Below, piece after piece: positions 50,825 through 59,785 of a stretch of DNA of 64,000 bases. The position numbers were made by a program, and so were the translations under genes. The notes under the pieces were generated by a model that worked only from the letters and a program-made list of their open reading frames with translations, made no database searches and was not told the DNA's origin. Source of the stretch: Collinsella sp. AM34-10 (GTDB lineage Bacteria; Actinomycetota; Coriobacteriia; Coriobacteriales; Coriobacteriaceae); the NCBI RefSeq assembly GCF_003469185.1, contig NZ_QSIL01000007.1, forward strand, positions 62,382 through 126,381, given 5' to 3'. The first letter of the stretch is position 1; every line of letters starts with the position of its first letter.

Positions 50825-51105
50825 TGGCCGATTTCGGAGCCAACGTCCTGAGCTCCTCGGTCGCCCTTTTAGGCCTGCTTGCCATCATGGGCTTGATTTA
50901 CACCATCTGGTCGCAAATCAACATGAAGAAGAAGCAAAAGTACTTCAAGGAGCTGCACACCGAGCTCAAGCCGGGTCAGGAGGTTCTTTTCGCCGGCGGT
51001 ATCTACGGAACCGTCAAAGGCATCGAAGGCGAGAAGGTCCAGATCAAAGTCCGATCCGGAGCCGTCGTAGATGTTTCGCGTTACGCGATTCAGGAGATCA
51101 AGTAA
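50824..51105 (+). CDS. yajC: YajC-like membrane protein inside the PTS operon
   Basis: 93 aa: an N-terminal membrane helix (SSSVALLGLLAIMGLIYTIW), a basic stretch MKKKQKYFKELHTELKPGQEV and the YajC-type beta domain (LFAGGIYGTVKGIEGEKVQIKV-type; key GGIYGTV and KVRSGAVVDVSRYAI). YajC is otherwise a SecDF partner; small YajC-like proteins also occur in amino-sugar/glycosaminoglycan PTS operons of streptococci. Translationally coupled to EIIA (TAATG). Role in the transporter unknown. Confidence 0.85.
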   Translation: MADFGANVLSSSVALLGLLAIMGLIYTIWSQINMKKKQKYFKELHTELKPGQEVLFAGGIYGTVKGIEGEKVQIKVRSGAVVDVSRYAIQEIK

Positions 51106-51141
51106 CTGTCGTCAGCAAATAACGAAAGGAAGCTGATCAAC

Positions 51142-51624
51142 ATGGCAGAACCCAACATTCTTCTTACCCGCATCGATAACCGACTGGTTCATGGTCAGGT
51201 TGCCACCCAGTGGAACTCCACCCTGGGCTCCAACCTCATCCTCGTCGCCAACGACGACGTGGCGTCCAACACCATGCGCCAGAACCTCATGAAGATGGCC
51301 GCTCCCGCCGGCGTCGCTACGCGTTTCTTCTCTCTGCAGAAGACCATCGACGTCATTGGCAAGGCGAGCCCGCGCCAGAAGATCTTCATCGTGGCCGAAA
51401 CACCGGAAGACGTGCTTACGCTCGTCAAGGGCGGTGTGCCTATAAAGAAGGTAAACATCGGCAACATGCACATGTCGGAAGGAAAGCGCCAAGTCGCCAC
51501 CTCCGTCGCAGTTAACGACGAGGATGTCGCTGCGTTTAAAGAGCTGCAGGAATTGGGGGTGGAGTTGGAGATCAGGCGCGTTCCGAGCACGCCTGTTGAG
51601 GACACGAGCAAGCTCTTCTCGTAA
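51142..51624 (+). CDS. PTS mannose-family EIIB
   Basis: 160 aa. Phospho-His17 in RIDNRLVHGQVATQW, then NDDVASNTMRQ and GGVPIKKVNIGNMH. Passes phosphate from EIIA to the sugar in EIICD. The VHGQ sequence is intact, in contrast to its paralogue at 60878. RBS AAAGGAAG. Confidence 0.94.
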   Translation: MAEPNILLTRIDNRLVHGQVATQWNSTLGSNLILVANDDVASNTMRQNLMKMAAPAGVATRFFSLQKTIDVIGKASPRQKIFIVAETPEDVLTLVKGGVPIKKVNIGNMHMSEGKRQVATSVAVNDEDVAAFKELQELGVELEIRRVPSTPVEDTSKLFS

Positions 51625-51714
51625 TCCTCGTGATCCACGTTGTCAGGAGTGAAACCCTGACGTTCTGTACGTGAAATCCAAAGTGCGTACATACATTTTG
51701 AAAGGAGGAGCAAG

Positions 51715-52515
51715 ATGGAATACTCGATCATCCAGATCGCTCTGGTCTTCGTCGTCACGTTCATCGCGGCAATCGACCAGTTTGACTTCCTCGAGTCTCT
51801 CTATCAGCCCATCGTCACCGGCGCCGTCATCGGTCTTATCCTTGGCGACCTTAACACCGGTCTTCTCGTGGGTGGTACCTATCAGCTCATGACGATCGGC
51901 AACATGCCGATCGGAGGCGCTCAGCCGCCTAACGCCGTCATCGGCGGCATCATGGCAGCCATTCTCGCTATCGCCACGGGCCTCGAGCCCAACGCGGCAG
52001 TCGGCCTCGCCATTCCGTTCGCTCTGCTTGGCCAGCTTGGCGTTACCCTGGTCTTCACGCTTATGTCCCCGCTTATGTCCACGGCCGATAACATGGCTCA
52101 CAACGCGGACACCAAGGGCATCGAGCGCCTGAACTACTTCGCCATGGCTCTGCTCGGCCTGATCTTCGCTGTCGTCGTCACCCTGTTCTTCATCGCTGGC
52201 GCTACCATCGGTCAGACCATCGCTTCTGCCATCCCGACTTGGCTGCAGACCGGTCTCTCCGCTGCAGGCGGCATGATGCGCTTCGTCGGCTTCGCCGTCC
52301 TGCTCAAGGTTATGATGAACCGCGATATGTGGGGCTTCTTCCTCATGGGCTTTGGCCTCGCGCTCATCACCGTTGCCAACGATTCGCTGGCAACCCCTGC
52401 TCTGCTCATCCTCGCTCTCATCGGCTTCGGCATCGCTTTCTGGGACTTCCAGCAGCAGACCGAGCTGAAGGGTGCAGCTGTTTCTGACGGAGGTGACTTC
52501 GAAGATGGCATCTAA
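51715..52515 (+). CDS. PTS mannose-family EIIC
   Basis: 266 aa membrane protein with ~7 hydrophobic segments. FVVTFIAAIDQFDFLESLYQPIV start, GGTYQLMTIGNMPIGGAQPPNAVIGG is the family's conserved loop. Together with EIID forms the translocation channel. AAAGGAGGAG RBS; 10 bp of its end overlap EIID. Confidence 0.94.
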   Translation: MEYSIIQIALVFVVTFIAAIDQFDFLESLYQPIVTGAVIGLILGDLNTGLLVGGTYQLMTIGNMPIGGAQPPNAVIGGIMAAILAIATGLEPNAAVGLAIPFALLGQLGVTLVFTLMSPLMSTADNMAHNADTKGIERLNYFAMALLGLIFAVVVTLFFIAGATIGQTIASAIPTWLQTGLSAAGGMMRFVGFAVLLKVMMNRDMWGFFLMGFGLALITVANDSLATPALLILALIGFGIAFWDFQQQTELKGAAVSDGGDFEDGI

Positions 52516-53587
52516 TGAGTATGTGATCCCGGAGCACTACGAGGATCTCACTCCTGCTCCGCAGCTCGACCAGAAGACCCTCAACAAGATGGCTTGGCGC
52601 TCCTGCTTCCTGCAGGCATCGTTCAACTACGAGCGCATGCAGGCCGCTGGCTGGCTTTACTCCATCATCCCCGGTCTGGAGAAGATCCACACCAACAAGA
52701 ACGACCTCGCGGCTTCCATGAGCCACAACCTGGAGTTCTTCAACACCCACCCGTTCCTTGTCACCTTTGTTATGGGCATCGTGCTTTCGCTCGAGCAGAA
52801 CAAGGTTGACATCCCCACGATCCGCGCCGTCCGCGTCGCCGCAATGGGCCCGCTCGGTGGTATCGGTGACGCCCTGTTCTGGCTGACGCTCGTGCCTATC
52901 ACGGCCGGCATCACCTCCAACATGGCCATCAACGGCAACGCCGCTGCACCGATCATCTTCCTGGTGATCTTCAACGTCGTCCAGTTCGCTCTGCGCTTCT
53001 GGCTCATGAACTGGTCCTACAAGCTTGGCACCAGCGCTATTGACGCTCTGACCGCCAACATGCAGGCCTTCACGCGTGCCGCTTCCATCATGGGCGTCTT
53101 CGTCGTCGGTTGCCTGGTCGTCACCATGGGTGGCACCCAGATCAACCTCCAGATCCCCAACGGCACCACCCGTGGTCTCTCCGCTACTACCGTGATCGTC
53201 TCCGAGAAGGAGGCCGAGAACTTCACCGGTATGGAGGGCATCGATACCGAGACCGCTGAGGCCGGTACCATCGCCATGACCGATAAGGACGGCAACGCCC
53301 TTACCGCTTCCGATGCCGACGGCAACGCTGTCGAGTGCGGCGTCACCGATCTGGGTAACGGCATGGAGTCCGTGACCTACGGCACCGTTACCGAGGATCC
53401 GGTCAACTTCTCTGTTGCCGACACCCTCAACACCATCGTCCCGAAGCTCGTCCCGCTTATGCTTACGCTGCTGCTTTACTACATGTTCGCTAAGCACAGC
53501 TGGACCCCGACCAAGGGCATTCTCCTGCTCTTCGTCCTTGGCATCCTGGGCGCTGGCCCGCTTGGTCTCTGGCCGAGCATCTGGTAA
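52505..53587 (+). CDS. PTS mannose-family EIID with ~95-residue insertion
   Basis: 360 aa from ATG 52505, inside the EIIC 3' end; usual EIID proteins are about 270-300. Conserved start LNKMAWRSCFLQASFNYERMQ, GLEKIH, NTHPFLVTFVMGI, AAMGPLGGIGDALFW. After the helix ending VVGCLVVTM, residues ~211-305 form a soluble Thr/Asp/Gly-rich insertion (TDKDGNALTASDADGNAV type), then the final helices and GILGAGPLGLWPSIW. It probably lies outside or inside between two membrane segments. Last gene of the operon. Confidence 0.92.
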   Translation: MASNEYVIPEHYEDLTPAPQLDQKTLNKMAWRSCFLQASFNYERMQAAGWLYSIIPGLEKIHTNKNDLAASMSHNLEFFNTHPFLVTFVMGIVLSLEQNKVDIPTIRAVRVAAMGPLGGIGDALFWLTLVPITAGITSNMAINGNAAAPIIFLVIFNVVQFALRFWLMNWSYKLGTSAIDALTANMQAFTRAASIMGVFVVGCLVVTMGGTQINLQIPNGTTRGLSATTVIVSEKEAENFTGMEGIDTETAEAGTIAMTDKDGNALTASDADGNAVECGVTDLGNGMESVTYGTVTEDPVNFSVADTLNTIVPKLVPLMLTLLLYYMFAKHSWTPTKGILLLFVLGILGAGPLGLWPSIW

Positions 53588-53653
53588 GGCTCTAGCTTGA
53601 GGGGTGTGTCCCTACGCGGCTCACACCCCGACCCCTTAAGCCATGTGTATGTT

Positions 53654-53692
53654 AAAAGCCGCGTGCTCGAAAGAGCGCGCGGCTTTTGTTTT
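53654..53692 (+). terminator. Terminator of the mannose-family PTS operon
   Basis: AAAAGCCGCGTGCTC (53654-53668), loop GAAA, and GAGCGCGCGGCTTTT (53673-53687). Confidence 0.9.
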
Positions 53693-53772
53693 CTTAATGA
53701 TTCGGGTGTGGCAGACAGATAATGCATAACACCCTAGGTAGTTAGCCGAATTCGAGCAAAAGGGAGGATAGG

Positions 53773-54504
53773 ATGGCGATCGGAGCGCGTAAGCAACCGC
53801 TGTACGATCAGCTGGTCGATATTCTGACCGAAAAGATTGACCATGAATATCGCGCCGGTGACATGATTCCTTCCGAGCGCGAACTTTCGGAGCGCTATGG
53901 TCTCTCGCGCACTACGGTACGCCTGGCTCTGCAGGAACTGGAGCGTTTAGGACTGGTGGTTCGGCAGCACGGTCGCGGTACCTTTGTGACCGACCGTTCG
54001 GCAAAAGCAACCAATCTTATGCAGTCCTACAGCTTTACCGAGCAGATGCGCGCGATGGGTCGAGAACCCGAGACCACGATTCTCGAGTTTTGCGAGATGG
54101 AGGCCGATAAGAATCTGGCCGAGCATATGGGATTGCGCATCGGTGATCGCATTTTTAAGCTCAAGCGTCTTCGCTCTGCCGACAACATGCCCATGATGGT
54201 CGAACGCAGCTATCTACCGGTTCGTCAATTTCTGTCCCTAAAGCGACCGCTGCTGGAGCGTAAGCCGCTTTACGATGTGATTGAGCAGGACTTTCAGCAA
54301 AAGATTCGCGTGGCCGAAGAGGAGTTCTATGCGAGCATAGCCCGTCCCACCGATGCCCACCTTTTGGGAATTGTCGAGGGCTCGCCTGTGCTCGATTTGG
54401 TCAGGACTACGTATAACGAGTCAAACGAGGTAGTGGAGTACACACTCTCGGTTGCTCGTGCCGATCAGTTTAAATACAAGGTTTACCACCAGCGCAGTAA
54501 CTAG
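53773..54504 (+). CDS. GntR-family regulator, HutC/UTRA type
   Basis: 243 aa. Winged HTH (~1-75): LYDQLVDILTEKI, IPSERELSERYGLSRTTVRLAL (recognition region SRTTVR), HGRGTFV; UTRA domain (~95-240) with MVERSYLPV and an Arg-Thr-x-Tyr end. The sequence is NagR/DasR/AgaR-like. Located between the PTS operon and agaS; palindromes TGGTTACTACCAG at 50252 and 54545 are its likely sites, so it should control both halves, with an amino-sugar phosphate as inducer. RBS AGGGAGG. Confidence 0.92.
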   Translation: MAIGARKQPLYDQLVDILTEKIDHEYRAGDMIPSERELSERYGLSRTTVRLALQELERLGLVVRQHGRGTFVTDRSAKATNLMQSYSFTEQMRAMGREPETTILEFCEMEADKNLAEHMGLRIGDRIFKLKRLRSADNMPMMVERSYLPVRQFLSLKRPLLERKPLYDVIEQDFQQKIRVAEEEFYASIARPTDAHLLGIVEGSPVLDLVRTTYNESNEVVEYTLSVARADQFKYKVYHQRSN

Positions 54505-54543
54505 TGCTCGCATCGTTTCCATATGGTGATTCTTTGCATTTAA

Positions 54544-54579
54544 CTGGTTACTACCAGATAACCAACCGAAGTGTATAAT
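54544..54579 (+). promoter_or_regulatory. agaS promoter with overlapping GntR operator
   Basis: Palindrome CTGGT-TACT-ACCAG (54544-54557) covers the -35 position of a consensus -10 TATAAT (54574-54579), a typical repressor layout. Confidence 0.65.
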
Positions 54580-54618
54580 TGCACGTCAGAGGATTACTTC
54601 TAGAGAGAGGTATTAGAA

Positions 54619-55785
54619 ATGTTCGAGAAGAGTGTCGAGGAGCTCACCGAGCTCGGCGCCCAGATCACCACGGCCGAGATTGCTCAGCAGCCCGAGCTTT
54701 GGCGTGATACGCTCAACATCTATCGCGAGAACAAGGAGGCCATCGAGGCCTTCCTGGCCGAGGCTCGCGCTATGGGCGAGGGTCGTCTGTCCGTTGTCTT
54801 CACCGGTGCCGGTACGTCCGACTACGTTGGCGATACCTGCGCCCCGTACCTGCGTCACGCTGGCAACACTGATCTCTACGACTTTAAGCCCATCGCCACG
54901 ACCGACATCGTGAGCGCCCCGCGCGACTTCCTGCGCGCCGAGGATCCCACGCTCGTGGTTTCCTTTGCCCGCTCTGGCAACAGCCCCGAGAGCCTTGCCG
55001 CCGTTGCCGTTGCCAAGGAGCTCGTCCACAACGTCAAGTTCCTCAACATCACCTGCGCTCCCGAGGGCAAGCTTGCCGTCGAGTCTGCCGATGATCCCAA
55101 TGCGCTGACGCTGCTCATTCCGCGCGCCAACGACAAGGGCTTCGCCATGACCGGTTCTTATTCCTGCATGACCCTGCTCTCCACCCTTATTTTCGACACT
55201 GCCTCTGACGAGCAGAAGGCCGAGTGGGTCGAGACGATTGCCAAGATGGGCGAGGAGGTCATCTCCCGTGAGCCCGAGATCGCCGATTACCTGGCTGGCG
55301 ATTTCAACCGCGTGACCTACTTGGGTTCTGGCTCCTTCGGTGGCCTTGCTCAGGAGAGCCAGCTCAAGATCCTCGAGCTCGCTCACGGTCTGGTCGCTAC
55401 TTCCTACGACACCTCCATGGGCTATCGTCACGGACCTAAGTCCTTCGTCGACGATAAGACGCTCGTCTTCGTGTTCGTCAACAACGACGCCTACACCCGT
55501 CAGTACGACATCGACATCCTCAACGAGATCGGTGGCGACGAGATCGCTCAGCACACCATCGCCGTTCAGCAGGAAGGTGCCACCGTCTATGAGGGTGAGT
55601 CCTTCACCTTTAAGGGCTACGAGGCACTTCCCGAGGGTTACCTTGCTCTGCCGTTCGTGATGTTTGCCCAGGCTATCAGCCTGCTCAACTCCGTCCGCGT
55701 GGGCAACACGCCCGATACGCCGAGCCCCACCGGCACGGTCAACCGCGTGGTTAAGGGCGTGACGATTCACCCCTTCACCGCTTAA
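54619..55785 (+). CDS. agaS: SIS-domain galactosamine-6-phosphate deaminase/isomerase
   Basis: 388 aa, two SIS domains. FTGAGTSDYVGDTCAP and VSFARSGNSPESLAA are the sugar-phosphate loops; LELAHGLVATSYDTSMGYRHGPKSFV carries the catalytic Glu/His (ExxxxxGYRHGPK). AgaS converts galactosamine-6-P to tagatose-6-P and ammonia. Followed by nagA, the preceding step. A glucosamine-6-P specificity cannot be excluded. RBS AGAGAGG. Confidence 0.93.
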   Translation: MFEKSVEELTELGAQITTAEIAQQPELWRDTLNIYRENKEAIEAFLAEARAMGEGRLSVVFTGAGTSDYVGDTCAPYLRHAGNTDLYDFKPIATTDIVSAPRDFLRAEDPTLVVSFARSGNSPESLAAVAVAKELVHNVKFLNITCAPEGKLAVESADDPNALTLLIPRANDKGFAMTGSYSCMTLLSTLIFDTASDEQKAEWVETIAKMGEEVISREPEIADYLAGDFNRVTYLGSGSFGGLAQESQLKILELAHGLVATSYDTSMGYRHGPKSFVDDKTLVFVFVNNDAYTRQYDIDILNEIGGDEIAQHTIAVQQEGATVYEGESFTFKGYEALPEGYLALPFVMFAQAISLLNSVRVGNTPDTPSPTGTVNRVVKGVTIHPFTA

Positions 55786-55803
55786 TCGCGTCCCCCTGTA
55801 AGG

Positions 55804-55841
55804 GCGCCCGTCCGCTCATAACGGCGGGCGGGCGCTTTTTG
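55804..55841 (+). terminator. Terminator between agaS and nagA
   Basis: GCGCCCG-TCCGC (55804-55815) pairs with GCGGG..CGGGCGC (55824-55835), then TTTTT. Confidence 0.85.
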
Positions 55842-55902
55842 TTTTACGTGAGCTGGGTATAAGCATTACCACAGTCAACTGCTTTAGAAGCGAGGAGTGC
55901 AT

Positions 55903-57072
55903 ATGAGCACGTACGCAATTAAGGCTGACAAGTTCTTCTTGCCGGCAGGCCCGCAACTGGGCGGCTATCTTATGGTCGAGGATGGCGTTTTTGGCGCCTG
56001 GCAGGCCGACGAGCCCTCTTGCGAGATTAAGGGCTACACGGGATCGTGGATCGCACCGGGTATGGTCGATACTCACATCCATGGCTTCTACAACCACTCA
56101 ACTACCGATAACGATCCCGAGGGCATCGATATCAGCTCAACCGAGCTCGCCCGTCGCGGTACCACCAGCTGGCTGCCCACGACGTTCACCGATGGCGTCG
56201 AACAGATCAAGGACGCCTGCGCTGCTATCGCCAAGGCGGACGAGGGCCGCGGCCCCGACTTCTGCGGTGCCCGCATTCAGGGCATCTACCTGGAGGGCCC
56301 CTTCTTTACCATGAAGCACGTGGGCGCGCAGAACCCCGCTTACCTGATTGACCCCTCCGAGGAGGTTTTCGACCAGTGGCAGGAGGCTGCGGGCGGTCGC
56401 ATCGTTAAGAGCGCCATGGCCGCCGAGCGCGACGGTGCCGCTGCTTATGCGGCTGCTCTGAACGCCAAGGGCGTGGTGACCAGCATCGGTCACTCCGACG
56501 CCACCTACGATGAGTGCATCGCCGCTATCAATGCCGGTGCCAGCTGCTTTACGCATACCTATAACGGCCAGCGCGGTCTGCATCACCGTGAGCCCGGTGT
56601 CGTGGGTGCTGCCATGTCCACGCCCGAGACCTACGCCGAGATCATCTGTGACGGCAAGCACGTAAACCCTGCCGCCATCAAGGCACTGCTGCAGGCAAAG
56701 GGCTGGCAGCACACGGTGCTCATCACCGACTGCCTGGGCTGCGGCGGCATGCCCGAGGGCAGCTACACCAGTGGTGGCATGGACGTCATCATGAAGGACA
56801 ACCTGTGCTGGCTCGCCGACGGCAAAAGCATTGCCGGCTCGGTGCTCACGCTTGCCCAGGGCGTCAAGAACATTGTCGATTGGGGCATCGCCAGCGCTGA
56901 TATCGCCATTCGCATGGCAACCGAGGTGCCGGCTCGCTCTGCGCACATCGAGGATAAGTGCGGCAGCATCATGCCGGGTCGCGACGCCGACTTTGTCGTG
57001 TTCGACCATGAGCTCACCCTCGTCGAGACGTATGTTGGCGGCCAGAGCGTCGGCAACGCCTTTACCGATTAA
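55903..57072 (+). CDS. nagA: N-acetylhexosamine-6-phosphate deacetylase
   Basis: 389 aa amidohydrolase from ATG 55903 (GAGGAG upstream). VDTHIHGFY (HxH), YLEGPFF (metal Glu), IGHSDATYDE (His), THTYNG (family TH-x-F/Y-N), ITDCLGCGGMPEG (catalytic Asp), and GSIMPGRDADFVVF. Removes acetate from GlcNAc-6-P or, by context, GalNAc-6-P. Its C-terminal 40 residues have a close degraded copy at 59786-59930. Confidence 0.94.
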   Translation: MSTYAIKADKFFLPAGPQLGGYLMVEDGVFGAWQADEPSCEIKGYTGSWIAPGMVDTHIHGFYNHSTTDNDPEGIDISSTELARRGTTSWLPTTFTDGVEQIKDACAAIAKADEGRGPDFCGARIQGIYLEGPFFTMKHVGAQNPAYLIDPSEEVFDQWQEAAGGRIVKSAMAAERDGAAAYAAALNAKGVVTSIGHSDATYDECIAAINAGASCFTHTYNGQRGLHHREPGVVGAAMSTPETYAEIICDGKHVNPAAIKALLQAKGWQHTVLITDCLGCGGMPEGSYTSGGMDVIMKDNLCWLADGKSIAGSVLTLAQGVKNIVDWGIASADIAIRMATEVPARSAHIEDKCGSIMPGRDADFVVFDHELTLVETYVGGQSVGNAFTD

Positions 57073-57073
57073 C

Positions 57074-57116
57074 GATAGAAAAAGACGGCGGGCCCGAATC
57101 TGCTCGGACCCGCCGT
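57074..57116 (-). terminator. Terminator of the flavodoxin gene (and possibly nagA)
   Basis: ACGGCGGG-c-CCGA (57085-57097) pairs with TCGG-a-CCCGCCGT (57104-57116); the T-run (CTTTTTC) is on the minus strand. Confidence 0.7.
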
Positions 57117-57147
57117 ATGGGTTAAACGCTCAAAAGCACCTTAACAG

Positions 57148-57732
57148 TTACAGCTTGTTAACGATCTTCTTTGCCGTGCGCTTGACGCCGGCCACAAGAC
57201 CCCCCGCGGGATGCTCCTTTTCGTATGCTAGACGCTTCTCGCGCTTGGCGTACTCTTCGACGATGATGTCGCCATACTCGTCTTCGATCTTGTCGAAGAA
57301 GTCGACGGCGCCCTTAATTTCCTCAGCGGTCGGGTGTCCCTTCTGGACGCCGCCGGTGAGTTTGAACGGCCCCCACGTATCAAAGCCGGGACAGCCGTAG
57401 ACGCCCATAAAGATGGCCTGCCTCATGCGGCAGATGCCATCGATATCCTTGCCGTACCACTTGTTTTTGCCACCGTAGGTCATAAGGCCAAACACCTTGT
57501 CCTGCGGCTGCAGCACGTTCGTGAGCACGCGTGCCATGTCCTTGTCGATCTCGGAGTAATAGATGCCCGTGGCGACACCGATCAGATGGTATTCGTGCAG
57601 GTCGGGGTACTCGTTTTTACCGAGTGACTTCACGTCGAGGGTATCGATCTCGGGGTGCGCCTCGACGATGGCGTCCACGAGCTTTTTCGTATTGCCGTGG
57701 TGGTGTGAGGCATAAAGGATGATGGTTCGCAT
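57148..57732 (-). CDS. Flavodoxin-like protein
   Basis: 194 aa from ATG 57732 (AAAGG upstream); a longer frame to 58776 is open on the shadow side of the epimerase gene and is rejected. FMN loop at the N-terminus: IILYASHHHGNTKKLV (family T/S-x-T-G-N-T, here SHHHGNTKK). LMTYGGKNKWYGKD and FMGVYGCPGFDTWGPF follow. A long Lys/Glu-rich end (EKRLAYEKEHPAGG...KKIVNKL). Likely a small electron carrier; unrelated to the neighbouring sugar genes in any obvious way. Confidence 0.82.
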   Translation of the reverse strand: MRTIILYASHHHGNTKKLVDAIVEAHPEIDTLDVKSLGKNEYPDLHEYHLIGVATGIYYSEIDKDMARVLTNVLQPQDKVFGLMTYGGKNKWYGKDIDGICRMRQAIFMGVYGCPGFDTWGPFKLTGGVQKGHPTAEEIKGAVDFFDKIEDEYGDIIVEEYAKREKRLAYEKEHPAGGLVAGVKRTAKKIVNKL

Positions 57733-57888
57733 AAGAAGGCCTTTCAGCTGTAATTGCATCAATGTCTGTATGGTACCCCGTTGCATGGCTGGGAAACCGG
57801 ACGCATCGATGAACGTGCGGGTTTGTCCTTTGGTCAGGGCCGAGACGGGTTCTTGCGAGCAAAAAGCAGTTGTTCGAAAGGATGGACA

Positions 57889-58770
57889 ATGGAATACGCT
57901 CTCTCCAACGATTCGATTTCTATCAAGGTCTCCACGGCCGGTGGTTCGTTTACCTCGATTGAGGCTGGAGGTCGCGAGTACTTGTGGCAGGGCGATCCCG
58001 CCGTGTGGTCCGGCCAGGCACCGATTTGCTTCCCGATTTGCGGAGGTTTGCGCGATAACAGCGCCATGACGTTTGCCGGACATCATGTGAAGCTCGCCCG
58101 CCATGGGTTTGCGCGCAAACAGGAGTGGAAGCTGCTGAGCCAGAGCGAGAACGAGCTGGCGATGTGCCTGGCTTCGGAGGATAACGCCGCGCTGCTGAGC
58201 GATTATCCGTATCCGTTTAAGCTTGTCGCCCGCTATACGCTCGAGGACGCCGCCGTGCGCGTCTCCTATGAGGTTACCAACGAGGGCACCGAGGACATGC
58301 CTTTCTTTATCGGTGGACACCCCGGCTTTAGGTGCCCGCTCGATGAGGGCGAGGCCTATACGGACTACGAGTTGCGTTTTGAGAAAGACGAGGCTGCTGA
58401 GCTTTGCGCTGCCGTCCCCTCGACTGGCTTGATTGACGTGACCAACCGCTCCAAGAACCCCATGGTGGGAAAGACGCTGCCTTTGTCGCATGAGCTCTTC
58501 GATTTTGCGGAGACCATCTTTGACGTGCTCGAGAGCCGTCAGGTCACGCTTTCCAAAAAGGGCGAGGACAAGGGCGTTCGCCTGAGCTTTGAGGGCTTCC
58601 CGTACCTCATTGTGTGGAGCAAGCCCGAGGGCGATTTTGTGGCAGTTGAACCCTGGGGCGGCCTCTCGACCTGTTCCGATGAGGATGACGTGCTTGAGCA
58701 CAAGCGCGGCTGCCTTATCGCCAAGCCCAAAGAAACCATCGTGCGCTCGTTCACAATCGAGATTCTGTAG
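57889..58770 (+). CDS. Aldose 1-epimerase-related protein (LacX-like)
   Basis: 293 aa from ATG 57889 (AAAGGATGG upstream); a 45-residue upstream extension is rejected. Galactose-mutarotase-like fold: ICFPICGGLRDN, RHGFARKQEW (His-Gly-Phe), FFIGGHPGFRCPL (catalytic His) and VAVEPWGGLS (catalytic Glu). Such proteins accompany lactose and galactose-phosphate clusters. Probably co-transcribed with the kinase 59 bp downstream. Confidence 0.88.
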   Translation: MEYALSNDSISIKVSTAGGSFTSIEAGGREYLWQGDPAVWSGQAPICFPICGGLRDNSAMTFAGHHVKLARHGFARKQEWKLLSQSENELAMCLASEDNAALLSDYPYPFKLVARYTLEDAAVRVSYEVTNEGTEDMPFFIGGHPGFRCPLDEGEAYTDYELRFEKDEAAELCAAVPSTGLIDVTNRSKNPMVGKTLPLSHELFDFAETIFDVLESRQVTLSKKGEDKGVRLSFEGFPYLIVWSKPEGDFVAVEPWGGLSTCSDEDDVLEHKRGCLIAKPKETIVRSFTIEIL

Positions 58771-58829
58771 TCGCATGTAGCCAATTCGTTTTGCAAGGCA
58801 TAAGGAGCCTGCGAGATAAGGAGCTAGAA

Positions 58830-59765
58830 ATGATCCTCACCGTTACGATGAACCCGTCCGTCGATACGCGCTATCAGCTCGATGAGCTCATTATCGACGA
58901 CGTCAACCGCGTGACGCCCGAAAAGACCGCCGGCGGTAAGGGCCTCAACGTGGCCCGCGTCCTGGGCCAGCTGGGCGACGATGTCGTGGCAACCGGCCTG
59001 CTTGGTGGTCATATGGGCGCCTATATGGCCGAGCTCATGGATGCCAACGGCATTAAGAATGATTTTGTGCCCATCAAGGGCGAGACCCGCATCTGCCTCA
59101 ATATCCTTCATGCCGGCAACCAGACCGAGCTGCTCGAGAGCGGCCCGACGATTGCCCCCGAGGAGCTCGATGCCTTTACCGCCAAGTTCGCCGAGCTTGC
59201 GAGCAAGGCCGATGTCGTTACCATCTCGGGTTCGCTGCCCCGCGGCGTCGAGGCGGACTACTATGCCAAGATCACGGGCATTGCCGAGAACGCCGGCGCC
59301 AAGGTGCTGCTCGATACCTCGGGTGCCTCGCTTGAGGCTGCGCTCAAGTCCGAGGTCAAGCCCGAGCTGGTTAAGCCTAACCTGACCGAAATTAACGGCC
59401 TTCTGGGCACGAGCTTTACCACCGACGATGTGGACGAGCTCCGTTCCGCGCTCGCCTCTGACGCCCGCTTCTCCGATATCCCCTGGGTCGTCGTATCCAT
59501 GGGCGCTGCCGGCTCAGTTGGCTTCCACAATGGCCGTGCGTTCCGCGCCAAGACCCCCGATATCCCCGCCGTTAACGCTACGGGCTCTGGCGATTCGACC
59601 ATTGCTGGTTTCGCACATGCGATTGCTGCCGGCGCCGACGACGAGACGGTGCTGCGTACCGCCAACACCTGCGGCAAGCTCAATGCCATGGATCCCATGA
59701 CTGGCCACTTGGTTATGGATCGTTGGGACGAGGTTTACAACGGCGTTGTCGTGACCGAGCTGTAG
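58830..59765 (+). CDS. lacC: Tagatose-6-phosphate kinase / 1-phosphofructokinase-like PfkB kinase
   Basis: 311 aa PfkB-family kinase. MILTVTMNPSVDTRY, GGKGLNVARVLGQLG, GSLPRGVE and NATGSGDSTIAGFA (catalytic Asp). ATG 58830 follows AAGGAG. In a cluster with agaS and nagA the natural substrate is tagatose-6-P; 1-phosphofructokinase activity is the alternative. No aldolase is adjacent. The 3' flank carries a nagA remnant. Confidence 0.85.
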   Translation: MILTVTMNPSVDTRYQLDELIIDDVNRVTPEKTAGGKGLNVARVLGQLGDDVVATGLLGGHMGAYMAELMDANGIKNDFVPIKGETRICLNILHAGNQTELLESGPTIAPEELDAFTAKFAELASKADVVTISGSLPRGVEADYYAKITGIAENAGAKVLLDTSGASLEAALKSEVKPELVKPNLTEINGLLGTSFTTDDVDELRSALASDARFSDIPWVVVSMGAAGSVGFHNGRAFRAKTPDIPAVNATGSGDSTIAGFAHAIAAGADDETVLRTANTCGKLNAMDPMTGHLVMDRWDEVYNGVVVTEL

Positions 59766-59785
59766 GAGCTTGTGCTGCGGCCCCG

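Noticed and set aside
57733-58776. N-terminal extension of the flavodoxin gene to 58776
   Set aside because: The extension is antisense to the epimerase gene; the ATG at 57732 has an RBS and begins the flavodoxin fold.
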